NCBI GenBank assembly: GCA_004565275.1
Contig: SDOX01000021.1
Span: forward strand, 1,380,875-1,444,874
Direction of reading: 5' to 3'
DNA from: Nannochloropsis salina CCMP1776
Lineage: Eukaryota > Sar > Eustigmatophyceae > Eustigmatales > Monodopsidaceae
Length of the DNA stretch: 64,000 nt
Shown: piece after piece, positions 42,042 to 53,198 of the stretch
Layout: every line of letters starts with the position of its first letter
How positions within the stretch are numbered: position 1 is the first letter of the stretch
Translations under genes and position numbers: made by a program
The notes under the pieces: generated by a model
Database searches by the model: none
What the model saw: the letters and a program-made list of their open reading frames with translations, nothing else
Told to the model about the DNA's origin: nothing

Positions 42042-43714
42042 TCACGTAAAACCTCCTTGCCAGGGTTGCCGCCTCCGCACCCAGTTCCCTCGATCCCTCC
42101 CTCCGTCAGCATTAGTTGCCTCCTCGTAGCTGGGTAAATAAGGCTCGCCGCTCCCAGCCACAACCTCCGCCACTGGCACATTCGGGTAGGCGGGTCGGAA
42201 CAAGCCCTCCCTCCCTCCCTCCCTCCCCCACTCCGTCCCTTCCCGTGCTTGACGGCGTTGTTCTTCCGCCAATGACTCCCGAAGCGCCTCTTGTAAGACG
42301 ACATCCTCTTCTTCCTGCGTCGTCCACCGCCTGCCCGCCCTCCCTCCCTCCCTCCCGTCCTCGAACCCACCCTCGGTCCTAGATTCCGGTGCGGGCGGGG
42401 CTGACGGCGTCGGAGCTCGATATCCTGTCGAGGCTCGAGCATACGTATATCTCGTCCGCCTCGCGCTCCATCGTGGCAGGCACCGGAGCCACCCCCACAC
42501 CCTCCCACCCTCGACCCACAGCATTCCCGCCAAAATGCCGCACAAATGCCCGAGAAAGGACGCATTAGGAGTCAAGAAGGAGGTTACGACCAGCTCCACC
42601 CAGGAGGCTTTCCCTAAGGGTACCCGGAAGCCGGCAACGGTTGTCCAACCGTCGGGGTCCCTCGCGTAGGATACGTACTTCAAGGCGAAGAGGACGGCCG
42701 AGAAGCCGACGGAGCAGCTATAGAAGGAGGACAAGGGGAAGGAGAGGGAGTGAAGGAAGGTGGCCAGGAGAAGGATGAGTGTGTGGGAGACCCCCCAGAC
42801 AAAAAAGACGAGGCGGAGGAAGGGAAGGGAGCCGAGGGCGCGTTCGAGGGTGGCGCCTTTGTAGAGGAGGGAGAGCATGTTGTCTGGTAGGGGGGGGGGG
42901 GATAGGGGATGGGAGGGAGTGGTGGCTAAGGAACAAGTTCAACGCGTCAGTGAGGAGAGAGGAGAAATAGGCGTGACGCCCAGCAGGGGATCATGACAGG
43001 CGGGATGGAGGAGGGAGAGGACGGTGAGACATGTGCGAGGACGGGAAGGAGGCGTGGTTGAGCGAGAGCAACGACAAAAAGAGACGAAAAAGGGAAGAAA
43101 AGTAGAACGCGATCTGCAGATCTGCAGTGAGTCCAAGCAAGGACGCCTTCGGCAGGAGAGAAAAGAGCGAGGAGGAGAGGAAGGGGAGGAGGAGGCGGGG
43201 GTAACCTACAGTAAAGGTGCACATCGTCTCCGTGGACGATAGCGGACAGAAAGATGCGAGATGCAGCTTCACGCCAGCGGTCATACATGGAGGGAGACCA
43301 CCAGGAGGAGGAGGAGCGATAGGAGGAGAAACAATTACGAATGAACTCCGCCCAGACATTGCCAGAGCGCGGTCGGTTTCTGCCTCCCCGTCCGGGCCCC
43401 CGCCCCAAGGTGTCTCCCTGGAAGCTGGAAAAGAGGGAGGACAAAGAGGGTAGAAGCTCGAGAATATGTGCGGGTAGTAGACAAATGTCGCGGACGCTCC
43501 GGAAGTCGAAGCCCCACGGGAGGAAAAATTCAGGCATGAGGTGGACCATAATATTGAGCGTTAAAAAGGCAATCGTGACTGGAGGTTTGTATTCCAGCTC
43601 ATTAATGTACCGAAAGATGGTAGAAAGAAGAATGTAAATGATGTATGAATCATTATTTCGACGTCCTTGACGTGGATATGGTCTTCCGCGTGGCCGGTAT
43701 GGCGGGCCGTACAT
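42042..43714 (-). CDS. Rhomboid intramembrane protease, RHBDL4/RHBDD1-like, with UIM-like tail
   Basis: Intramembrane serine protease, probably in the ER. Exons 43714-43210 and 42883-42042 join in frame (448 residues), giving DDVHLYYNMLSLLYKGATLE, which matches the RHBDL4 loop. Catalytic residues: Ser in CSVGFSAVLFALKYV (GxSA motif) and His in FLGHLCGILAGML. Five or more hydrophobic helices lie between, including VFFVWGVSHTLILLLATFL. The C-terminal cytosolic region has EEEDVVLQEALRESLAEEQ, close to a ubiquitin-interacting motif (acidic-x-x-A-L-x-x-S). Human RHBDL4 also carries a UIM and acts in ER-associated degradation. A basic PR-rich N-terminus precedes the first helix. Confidence 0.87.
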
Positions 43715-44781
43715 GAACCTGGAAGGAGGAATGTGGAAGGGGACGAGAAAGAACGAGACCCAATAAGCCGTGCGGCGTCAATGGCCATCAAGCTAGCCCA
43801 GGTATAAGCACAAAATTTTATAGTTTTCAAATATAGACCGACATTTTCGCGGTCTGGAATGAAGTGGCAGGGTGTGTGTAAAACGACTAGAAGAAAAGAT
43901 AGGCCCATTGCATCTAGACGACTCCCGGGTGAGCAAGGAAAAATATGTGGCACACAAAGAGGGGAACAAAGTATTACTGCGCTCGAAAGGTGACAAGTAA
44001 ACATACTTTATCGATGTACACATATCACGATCCACTCAATTGAGAAGTGCAAAATAAAGTTGTGCCTACGGTCTGAAAAGACTCCGCGTCCCCGTACCTC
44101 CTCACCCCCCCCCAACACTTATCAATTAACCTGAGCCAAACCGAACTACGAAAAGCATTCAACAAGCCCACGCTTCTCGTACCGGCACTAAAGCACTTCT
44201 CCGCCCCAATGGCGTTGCTCTGCGCCGCATGGCACGTTTATCAATGCCACAATCAGACGTGCCCGTGGCGTGCGAGCAATGCCGCTCTCTGGACGGCGAT
44301 TCACGCGTTATATCTCATCCTCCCTCCCTCTGCATTCCACCAATGCCTCCCCTCCACCACTCGCCCCCGCCCCGCCTTCTTCCTGGGATGTCTCACTGTG
44401 TATCTGGCGTGCCACCGTGCACCATGCTGCGACGGAGAGTTGTGATAAATCTCTGCACACCGTACGCAAGTACAGTGGAATGGTGATAGGTCGTCGCGGG
44501 GTCTGGATGGTGGAGGGGCTCGGGCGAAGCATTGCGCTGACGGACGAAAGCCCTCCTTTCCCAGGAGTGAGCACTTCCATCACGGGGGACAGACATGGAA
44601 GCTGTCCTGGCCCAGCGTGCATGCCTTCTGGTGTCTGTAATGTGGAAGCTCCCATTTTGCTAGTTTGGCGGCTGGGTTGGTGGTCATGACCACTCGTTTT
44701 TCCAGCCTCCTGGGCTCCCATCACTCCCGGACCCCTCCCTCATGTTGTCTTTTTTCTTCCCGTGTTCCCACAGGCTTCACA
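43715..44781. other. Intergenic: divergent 5' regions of the rhomboid and eL19 genes
   Basis: No supported coding exon. The acceptor-like cccacag at 44767-44773 just upstream of the eL19 ATG suggests a 5' UTR intron of eL19 in this stretch. Confidence 0.45.
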
Positions 44782-46451
44782 ATGGTGAACCTCCGCATCC
44801 AAAAGCGCTTGGCTGCAAGCGTGTTGAAGACAGGCAAACGTAAAGTATGGCTTGACCCCAACGAAACAACGGAGATCTCCATGGCCAATTCCCGACAGAA
44901 CGTCCGCAAGGTGAGGAGGGGGAGGAGTGAGCAAGGGACGAGGGAAAAAAGGCTCACGAAGGACATGGGAAAACAGAGCAAGCGACGAGCAGTCGCGAAG
45001 GAACGTACTGGGAATGGTGTGAGAGAGGGGAAGGATGATGCACGGACAAGCTCCCGAGGTTTCGATCGAGCATTTTGGGGTGGCAGAGGGCATGGCCGTG
45101 TCCTTCGCTTCCTATTGCGTGTCGATTGTGAAGGGCTATTCACCTTGTGGTTCTCACGCGGCTTCCTTCATCCATGTTGTCTCGTCCTTGATACACAGCT
45201 GATCAAGGACGGCTTCGTTTTAAAGAAACCGCAAGTAATCCATTCCCGCTCCCGGTATTTGACCCGCCTGGAGGCCAAGCGCAAGGGCCGTCACACCGGT
45301 AAGCAAGGAAAGGAAAGAGCACGAAAGGGAGAAAAGGGGAAATAAACCGCCTGTGGTTCTGGCAGACGCATGGCAGTGGGAGGGGCTTCTCTCCCAGGAC
45401 TTTCCCTTCCCTTGGGGTGAGGGGAGCCCAGGAAGGGGAGAGGCCGCCCCCTCCTTCTCTCAGCCTCGAAAGAGGGGAAAGGGAAGGAGGAGTGAATACT
45501 GCCGAGATAAGCCCCCAGGAGACGCTCCACAGGGCGCGGTAGCTTTGTCGTAGACACCTACTGCTTCGCTCTACTATCACTTGTCTCCACATGACCCTGC
45601 CTGTTGGTTATCCTGGGCTGGAGCGAGGGCTAGGATTGAGGTTAAAATCAGGAGTGGGGTTAGGAGTAGGACCCTGATCACCCTCTGCACGACGAGTCTG
45701 GCAGACAGGGTGTCCGCTTGACTATTTTGGCTCCTCGGTCTTGAAATCCCCTCCCCCCCTCACGCCTCCCCCTCCTACTCACGCCTCAACCTTAGGCTAC
45801 GGGAAACGCAAGGGTACGGCCAATGCCCGCCTGCCTATGAAGATCGTGTGGCTCCGACGCACTCGAGTCCTTCGCCGACTCCTCCGCAAGTACCGGGACG
45901 CCAAGAAGGTGGACAAGCACCTCTACCACGACCTCTACCAGCGGTGCGTCTTCCTTCCTCCCTTCCTCCCTCCCTCCCTCCCTCCACGCCGCACCTAGCT
46001 CATTCACCGTCTCACCTCTATCCCCTCCCTCCCTCTCTGCTTCTTTGTCTCCCTCCCTCCCTTCCTCCCTCCCTTTCTCGCTAGTGCCAAGGGGAACCAG
46101 TTTAAGAACAAGCGCGTGCTCATGGAGGCCATCCACAAGATGAAGGCGGAGAAGGCTCGTCTCACTCAGCTTGCCGCGCAATCAGAGGCGCGCCGGGCAA
46201 AGGTGAGCGAGGGAAGGAGGAGGGGAAGGAAGGAGGGAGGAATAGCACAAATATAACATATGGGGCGCAGGAATCTTGGGAGCTAAGGATGCTTCAATGC
46301 CCCACTCAAATCCCTTCCCCTTTCCTCCCTTCCTCGCGTCCTCCCTCCCGTCCTCCCGTCCTCCCTCCCGCAGGCCAAGAGCAAGACAGAGCGCAAGGAG
46401 AAGCAAAAAATGGAGGCAGCGGGTCTGGCGGAGGCTGAGGAAGGAAAGTAA
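44782..46451 (+). CDS. RPL19: Cytosolic ribosomal protein eL19
   Basis: Large-subunit ribosomal protein. Five exons: 44782-44910 ([19 protein letters not shown]...), 45199-45298 ([11 protein letters not shown]), 45796-45943 ([20 protein letters not shown]), 46085-46202 ([20 protein letters not shown]) and 46374-46451. They total 573 nt, 190 residues, close to the 196 of human eL19, and cover the whole family. Split codons at 45298/45796 (G|GC) and 45943/46085 (CG|T) confirm the splicing. The last exon is a Lys/Glu-rich helix. The start is fixed by the invariant MVNL(R) opening. Confidence 0.96.
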
Positions 46452-47730
46452 AGGGACGCTAGCTCACGGAGAGATCGGGGAAGGGAGGGAGGGAGGGAGG
46501 CTGGGAGGGAGGGAGGGGAAGAGGCGTATTCTGTTGCTTGCTTTTCGCGGCGCGTCTCTGCCTTGCAGGATGAGACAAGGCGACCCGGAGGAGAGGGGCG
46601 TGGGGTAAGAGCGCATACGGAATAAAGTCTCAATACTATCCTCCTCACTGATTTGGGTAAGGCTTTTTGGGCCCGTCGCCTCGCTTCCAGTCCTGCAGCT
46701 GCCATTGCTTTTGCACTGTGGTCAAACAAATTTCATTCCTCGTGGAAAGTGGGAGAGGTACGGGTTCGAGTCGGGCCTCTGCCCAGGAACTCCCACAGAC
46801 ATCATTTCGTTCATTTTTTGGGGGACCGTTCTCACGAAATTTCGACGGATAATAACTACGCAGGTCTCCGTCCCTTTGAAGCAGGATTTAAAGGGAAGGG
46901 CGCCTCGCCCTCGCCTCTCCCACTTGATACCAACCTCGCAGTCACGCCTTGGCCTGGCTCTAATCTAATCACAGGGTGATACTAAATTCAATTGCGTGAC
47001 ATGACAAAGCGTAGAATGCTCCTACAGGACTCCTGTCGCAGCAGGACCGATTTCCCTCCTTTCTACTGACGCTACCTACACAACAAACAGTCCCTCCCTC
47101 CCTCCTCCCCTCCCTCCCTTCCTTCCCCTTCACTCACACCTCCCATTCCGAACGCCCTCCCGCCTCCTCCTCCCTTTCCTGTACAATACTCGCCATCACG
47201 CTCTCCAAGTCCTTCCTCTCCCACTCTCGCTCCGACCAACTTGACCCCCTTCCTTCCCGCACGACTGCCTCTGCCCTCTCTCCTTCCCCGCCTCCCTCGC
47301 GCCCTCCCTCCCCGGCCTCCGCCATCGTGTAGACAGGGGAAGGGGGGGGTTCGGACTGAAAAACGATCTTTTCTACAGCTTGATTGTTGCCACTGCTTCC
47401 ACACGACGGGGTACAGGCAGCTTGGAGACAGGCGAAGGAGCAGGAGCTGAGGGAGGGAGGAGCGATGGGGGGAGGGAGGGAGGGAGGGAGGGAGGGAGGG
47501 AGCGAGGGAGGGGCAGCGATGTTACGGTTGTGGACCTGGGCCTAAGGCGGGCATCAAAGTTCTGTTGCAGTAATACGAGATGAAAGGCTCTCGTCCCTTC
47601 GCAGGAGAGAGAACAAACGATTACCGCCCGTCACGCGATCCCTCACGGCTTTGCAGTCCAGGGGAGCAGACACGCCTCATATCCCCTTTCGAGCTTCCTT
47701 TCCCTCGGCCTCCCTCCCTCCCTTCCTCCC
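46452..47730. other. Intergenic, possible small minus-strand ORF
   Basis: Mostly unassigned. A minus-strand frame ending at 47134 (MAEAGEGG...ERKDLESVMASIVQERE...) could be a last exon, with an acceptor-like ctgtag just upstream, but no family or partner exon is recognised. (GGGA)n occurs at about 47470-47510. Confidence 0.35.
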
Positions 47731-49746
47731 TCACCTGCGCTCCCCCCCCCCCTCTCCCTCCCTCGCGCCCAGGGCCTGGCACATGCAGGCAAAGTCGGCG
47801 AGCTGCAGGATCTGGATGCGAGGGTTCAGCATCGCCCTTTCCCGCGCCGCGTCCGTGGTGTAGCCCCAGTCTGCCAGGTAGAGTTGGACGTTCTGAGGGA
47901 GGGGTGGTGGGGAGGGAAGGGAGGGGTGAGGATGGGAGGGAGGGCGGGAAAGAGGGCGGGAGGGAGGAAGGGCGGACGGACCTGCAAACGGGGATCTCCG
48001 CACACCTTTTCCAATGTCTCGACCCGATCTTCCACGAAGTGCAACTGTAGGAAACAAGGGATGCATCATGAATGATGAGGGAAAAGGACTCGGGGTCCCC
48101 AACGAGGACAAGAAGAGGAGCATGATGGAACTTGAATGCCAGAGGCTCAACCCCACGGGAGGCCAATGACAGACAAAATATTCTAAACGACATCAATCTT
48201 TAAGAGAAAAGGCCAAAATGCGACCCCTCCCGCCCTCCCTCCCTCACCGTTGGCTCCCTGTCCATGCTCGGGTCCTGCGCCGCCCTCTCTCTGTTCAAAC
48301 GCACCATGCGTGCCAATATATCCGTCTTGGGGCCAGAGCCTAGACCGTAAATACGCTCGCGCGGGAGATCAATGCCTGGGAGCGGAGTGAGGGAGGGAGG
48401 GAGGGAGGGAGGGAGGGGGGGAGGGGAGCACGGGCAGGAAGATGAGCGTTGTTGTCGAAATGCAATACACCAGGTTGTTCAGAGTACCTCCCCCCCTTCC
48501 CTTCCTCCCTCCCTCCCCCCCGCCCTCACCCTTGGCCCCTATCAGAGCCTCCACAAAGCGCGTCTGTTTCGTGGTGACTACGTAGCTCTCGAAGCGAGGA
48601 CAGTGGAGGGAGAGGTCGGTACCCGCGTAGAAGGCGTTGGCCTTCACCCAGCCCTCCGCGTCCGTCCCCAGCCACTCATCCCGCACCGAGCCATACAGCT
48701 GTCCGAAAGAATAGTTTTTAAGCCATTGATAAGGTGATGAAGACCACATGGATGTGCAGGCATTAAATCTATATCCCTCCTTCCCTCCCTCCCTCCCTCC
48801 CTCCCTCCCTCCCATCCCCCTCGCACGTCAACTAACTCCTGCGCCGTCACCCCGTAACGGTGCAGCAAGGCGGAACGCATGTGTGTTTGCCATTTCCCGG
48901 CAAGATCTGTGATGTGGATGTCGGGCGTGGACCCCTGCCCCTGCAGGTACTGCACAAAGGCGGGAGGGAGGAAGGGAGGGAGGAAGGGGGTAGGTATGGA
49001 CGCCTGCTGGGCAAGAATTCCCTTTGGATGGCAGGCATTACCTTCTCCATGCAAAGACGTGCCAGAAGGACGTTCTCGTAGCCCGTCTCGACCAGCGGGC
49101 GGAGGTGTCGTAAGCTGCAGGGCGTGCGGACAGGGTGTATGTGGGGGGGGGAGCAGAGAGGGATGACAAAGAGAGGGGGGCGCGGTGAGAGCCATGCTGG
49201 ACCGTCTGAAAGCTGGAGATTGGCGCTCAATCTCTATTTTGGGAAAGAACCTAACCCTTCAAACCCGTGCACTTTGCTTTCCAAGGCCTTCCTAGGGTGA
49301 AGGTTAACGTCCCAATCCACACACCTGTCACTCAGCCACCCCGGGCATTCGTTCGCGGAAGCGCCCCCCACAGGCGCACAATACGTGGCCAATTGCGGCC
49401 ACATTTTCTTGACGCTCCTGAAGGCGGCTTGACTACTCTCCTCGACACTGTTGCACAGGACCCCGTCGAAATCGAGGGCTAAAATGTCCTTCACTGTGCG
49501 AGGAGGAGGCATTGGAACCGATGCTTCTGGCCTGCTTTCCGTCGACGTACGGAAGGGAGGTGGATAGCTCTGAGGTTTGATTTCTGTGGCTGCTGGATCG
49601 ATGGACGAAGGATGCCAGAAGGAGGGTGGGAGCGGGCCAAACGCACGAGCATGGTGTAGCGTCGATGCCAGCAGGCAGAGAAACGCTACGTTAGTAGGGC
49701 TGCGGCCGCCCGAAAACGCTCTTTTACGGGATGTTCTTTGAAACAT
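47731..49746 (-). CDS. Plastid-targeted HAD-superfamily hydrolase
   Basis: HAD-fold phosphatase-like protein. Exon 1 (49746 to about 49333) encodes hydrophobic NVAFLCLLASTLHHA followed by RAFGPLPPSFW, a heterokont plastid leader, then HAD motif I ILALDFDGVLCNSVEES with both nucleophile-site Asp residues. Later exons, approximately 49113-49042 (LRHLRPLVETGYENVLLARL), 48950-48832 (DIHITDLAGKWQTHM), 48700-48532 (FYAGTDLSL, YVVTTKQTRFVEALIGAKG; motif II Thr and Lys), 48378-48248 (IYGLGSGPKTDILARM), 48043-47982 (LHFVEDRVETLEKVC; motif III/IV acidic residues) and 47893-47731 (YLADWGYTTDAARERA), complete the core. All introns carry GGGA/CCCT repeats. Substrate unknown. Exon borders are approximate. 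Confidence 0.8.
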
Positions 49747-50455
49747 GAGCTGTTGGTGTTGTACGGAGAAGCACTGTCAAGATGAGGATACACTTCGACA
49801 CATTCACGTTTTTCCCAGATGAAACGCCGCCGAAAAAATAACGCGTGGGGAGAAAGACGTAAAAAAAACAAGGAAAAAGATCTGAAGCCCCGGGTGCCAG
49901 AAGGCGCGTCGTTGTCTTGAGAGCACCAGCCACCAAGGAGTTCCAAAACCACGAATATAAGCGCCAACCCTCGCACACCACATTTTAAACACGTCTGCTC
50001 GCACACCTGACCTCATGCAATCAATTATCTTCCGCGTGTTGGCTTCATTTCCCCTTGAGGTCTCGCTGTAAAGGCGTCACGGAGGTCCCAACACGTACGT
50101 GGTGTTTCTTCGATCTTTCTGAGCCCTACAGATTGAGGCCGATATCACCTTTTTATTCGAGGCAAGCCCGCACTTACAATTGTAAAGACTCTCAAATCGG
50201 CACACTTCAAGGGGGAAGCACAGAAACGGGATGTGTTGGGTTACAAGCGGCTTAATTTGCGTTGGCACGCTCTCTGCGTGTGACAGCTGTTGGCACGTTT
50301 TTGAGAGGTACCTGAAGATCGATAAATTCGCTGTCTATGCGTCGAACCCCAGCAACCCAACAACACCACGGCATCCCCCAAAAGTTTGCAACAAATCAAT
50401 AAAAATATATAGTTGTTACCAACGACCTGTTATGATAAATATCTATCTGCTACAG
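49747..50455. promoter_or_regulatory. Divergent promoter region shared by two HAD genes
   Basis: About 700 bases between start codons of two divergently transcribed plastid HAD genes, free of GGGA repeats. No specific motif recognised. Confidence 0.5.
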
Positions 50456-51583
50456 ATGCCGCCCTTTATAACACGGTTTCCCGGTTTAACGAGGTCCCTC
50501 GGCACCCTTGCCACTGGTATAACATTTCTCGCTTTGATTCCCTCCTCTTGTAACGCCTTCCTCGCCCCGGGGTCACCGGCTCGATACCATATGAAAGCAA
50601 CATCAACTCAAGCTATGAAGGCCGGCACCAGCATCGTCCGCCGCAGTCAGGGGCTTCGTGAGATAGTCGACCAATATGATGTGTTTCTCATCGATCAGTG
50701 GGGTGTAATGCACGACGGTCACGCCGCCTATCCGGGGGCGGTGGAGTGCATGCAGTCAATTTTGGCCGCCGGCAAGTATGTTATCCTCCTGTCTAACTCC
50801 TCGAAACGCAAAGCCGGCTCGCTCGCGCGTCTTAAAGACATGGGTTTTCAGCCTGAAAAGTACTTGGACATTATCACGTCGGGCGAGCTCACTTACCTTG
50901 GCCTCAAGCCACCACGCAATTCCCCTTCTTACGCAAATATACGAGGCACAAATGTCCTTGTCTTCGGATCCGGAGATGAAGACCGGGAGTACGTGAAATC
51001 GTTGGGCTGTCGGCTTTCTCCGGTGGAGGCGGCCGACTTTCTCTTGGCCCGCGGTCCGTTCACAATACTGGATTCACCCGACCCTGCCACGCCGCCTCAA
51101 ACGTTTGGACCGGGTCGAAACCTGCACGAGAGCGCAGAGTTTGAAGCGGTGGCCGCCAAAGCCGTAGCACGGGGGCTGCCCATGATTGTGTCCAATCCCG
51201 ACATCGTCCGACCTGGCGGCGACAACGACCCCATGCCCGGGCTTCTCGGGCGTGCCTATGAGGAGAAAGGGGGCCAGGTCATGTATGTAGGCAAACCATA
51301 CCCTTTGGTGTATCAAGAGTGCCGAAAACGTCTCGTGGGGCTGAAGCCGGCCGGGGGAAAGGCGGATTGGAGGATATGCGCAATCGGAGACTCGATGTGG
51401 AACGACGTGAAGGGCGCAGTGGACGAGGGCTGGGCGTCTGTCCTGGTCACGGATGGGATCCACGCTGAATCTTTGGGGGTACGACAGGGCTCTGGGAAGG
51501 AAGTGCCTGGTGAAAGCCTAGATTTCTTCCTGGAAGGCTTCGCATACCGGCCAAGCCACACAATACCATGTTTTCGATGGTAA
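50456..51583 (+). CDS. Plastid-targeted HAD-IIA hydrolase (TIGR01459-like)
   Basis: Intronless HAD phosphatase of subfamily IIA. The leader is LATGITFLALIPSSC-NAFLAPGS, a signal peptide with Phe-led transit peptide for plastid import. Motif I is DVFLIDQWGVMHDGH (DxWGVxxDG as in TIGR01459), motif II LLSNSSKRK, the cap region holds SGELTYLGLK and VFGSGDEDREYV, the Lys motif is GKPYPLVYQ, and motif IV is AIGDSMWNDVKGAVDEGW. In TIGR01459 proteins the substrate is unknown. About 375 residues from the Met at 50456; an in-frame Met at 50432 would add eight residues, and a frame open to 50231 is probably 5' UTR. It diverges from another plastid HAD gene. Confidence 0.88.
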   Translation: MPPFITRFPGLTRSLGTLATGITFLALIPSSCNAFLAPGSPARYHMKATSTQAMKAGTSIVRRSQGLREIVDQYDVFLIDQWGVMHDGHAAYPGAVECMQSILAAGKYVILLSNSSKRKAGSLARLKDMGFQPEKYLDIITSGELTYLGLKPPRNSPSYANIRGTNVLVFGSGDEDREYVKSLGCRLSPVEAADFLLARGPFTILDSPDPATPPQTFGPGRNLHESAEFEAVAAKAVARGLPMIVSNPDIVRPGGDNDPMPGLLGRAYEEKGGQVMYVGKPYPLVYQECRKRLVGLKPAGGKADWRICAIGDSMWNDVKGAVDEGWASVLVTDGIHAESLGVRQGSGKEVPGESLDFFLEGFAYRPSHTIPCFRW

Positions 51584-51926
51584 GATCACGGGGAAAAAGC
51601 GATAAAAGGGCGGGAGCAAGATAACATAGGCTTGAACAGTGTGGCGCAACAACAAAGAATCCTTTGGTTCCATTTTTGATACATGCGTACCCTGAGATTA
51701 CTACCAAGGCTACTTCCATGGTGACGAATTATTGTCATGTACAAAACATTGACACTCAAAGCACATGTAGCTAGTAACGGCTCGTTTACTTTATGAATGA
51801 AAAACTAATCTGCAAATATATTCGGACATTAAGTCTGGAGGCTTGCTCTATATGCGAGTAATCGAAAAGTTCTATGGAGGCGTTTAACAACGTCTTACGT
51901 TCGCACTTCTCCTCCCTTGCGCCTCT
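51584..51926. other. Convergent 3' intergenic region
   Basis: No gene seen; lies between two convergent 3' ends. Confidence 0.6.
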
Positions 51927-52511
51927 CTAATCTCTGGCACGATGTAAAAGACGTCGATTTGCTTGTTCCCTTCGTGTCTCTTCCTTCAGTACGGCCATTT
52001 TGCCATAGATGAACCCATGCAATTGGTCGCCGGAAGCGAACGCGGCTTTCTCCCCCTCCTCGAGCATCCTGTCAAACCTTGCCTTCCTGTGCAGGGTCAC
52101 CCTGTCGAACTGCTCCTTTGCTGTTTGGTACGCTATGACGATGAAAAGAAAGAACAATTTGTCAGAGAAATCTATGAGAATGAGATTTCGAAATAGGGGT
52201 TTTTCCGAAAGAACCGTTGTGACATTACCAGGCAAGGCTGCTTGTCGATGTAACATAAGGGCCTTAATTTCTTCCTCGGACGGTTTTCGTTCAAACTGAA
52301 CTTCTTGCTGTTGTTGTTGCCTTTTGTCTTGTTGTTCTTGTTGTTGTTCGGACAATTTATAATCGACGTGCTTTTGTGTCGAGACGGCTCCTGCTGTGCT
52401 TTTCCCAGCCCGAAGCTTGGAACTGTTCCCTGAGAGGTCTGCGGCGTTTCCTCCTCGAACGAGTATTAACACAAACGCGACGATAGTCGTTGAAAATAGA
52501 AGCTTGCGCAT
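51927..52511 (-). CDS. Small secreted or lumenal protein, unknown
   Basis: The N-terminus has a clear signal peptide (MRKLLFSTTIVAFVLILVRG-GNA). A Gln-rich stretch and a charged helical C-terminus follow (KEQFDRVTLHRKARFDRML, then YGKMAVLKEETRREQANRR). The frame is open throughout (194 residues), but 52228-52121 has a good donor (CTG|GTAATG) and acceptor (AAACAG), and is 108 nt, so splicing keeps frame and removes an AT-rich hydrophobic piece (LFFLFIVIAYQT). The spliced 158-residue form looks more natural. No family recognised. Confidence 0.55.
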   Translation of the reverse strand: MRKLLFSTTIVAFVLILVRGGNAADLSGNSSKLRAGKSTAGAVSTQKHVDYKLSEQQQEQQDKRQQQQQEVQFERKPSEEEIKALMLHRQAALPGNVTTVLSEKPLFRNLILIDFSDKLFFLFIVIAYQTAKEQFDRVTLHRKARFDRMLEEGEKAAFASGDQLHGFIYGKMAVLKEETRREQANRRLLHRARD

Positions 52512-53198
52512 TCCTAGTCAACTAGTGAGTCGCTTTACTGAAATCTTATGGCCTGTATGTGAAAAGAAAGGGTTGCTGAATTGCGTAAGTGTGCCCAAAA
52601 GGACGCATTACGTCTGTCCGTCATTCAAGATATCCGGCCGCCACATGGGCCGAGGGGGGAGGTCAAATTTTGAAATCTGGAATTGGCGTGGTGGCAGTGC
52701 GCACAGGCCAGTCAATGTAACCACCTACTTGGCAGAGCATGTATGCATTTGAATGAGGAGAATATAAATCGAGATGTTGTACGGCGTGTGCTGGATGGAA
52801 CCATGCTAGGCTTTCTGAGAGGCTCATTTCAATCCATGCTACCCTGTTGAAAAGCTGGCTTCATCATATACGGATGTTCAATAATAGTGACAATAAATTA
52901 GTCCAATACTTGAATTATGAATATCAAAAGGACAAATTTTCGTAAGCAACGCTACAGCTTCGTCGAAGAGACGACTTTATATATATAACCTCTCACGCAT
53001 GCAAACTTGAAGTGACTTGAGCTGTTTGCGTGCTTAAATTCGTGTGCGTGCCAGCCGTGTCTAGCCTGAGCACCCGAAAGTAGAAACACTTCCGACGAGT
53101 GAAGCCGAAAGTGAAGATATTGCAAAGGCTTCAAATAATTTTTCGATTCATTTTGATTTTTAAAAAGACTGTATGCGTTGCGTTCAAGAAAACATCGA
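52512..53198. other. AT-rich intergenic region
   Basis: No supported gene. Includes a short AT-rich tract with tatatatat near 52980. Confidence 0.5.

Noticed and set aside
45625-45670. Telomere-like ggttagg elements in the third eL19 intron
   Set aside because: Only a few irregular units; not an interstitial telomere array.
46755-46785. ggttcgagtc resembling a tRNA B box
   Set aside because: The flanking bases do not form a T stem, and no A box, anticodon stem or acceptor stem was found.
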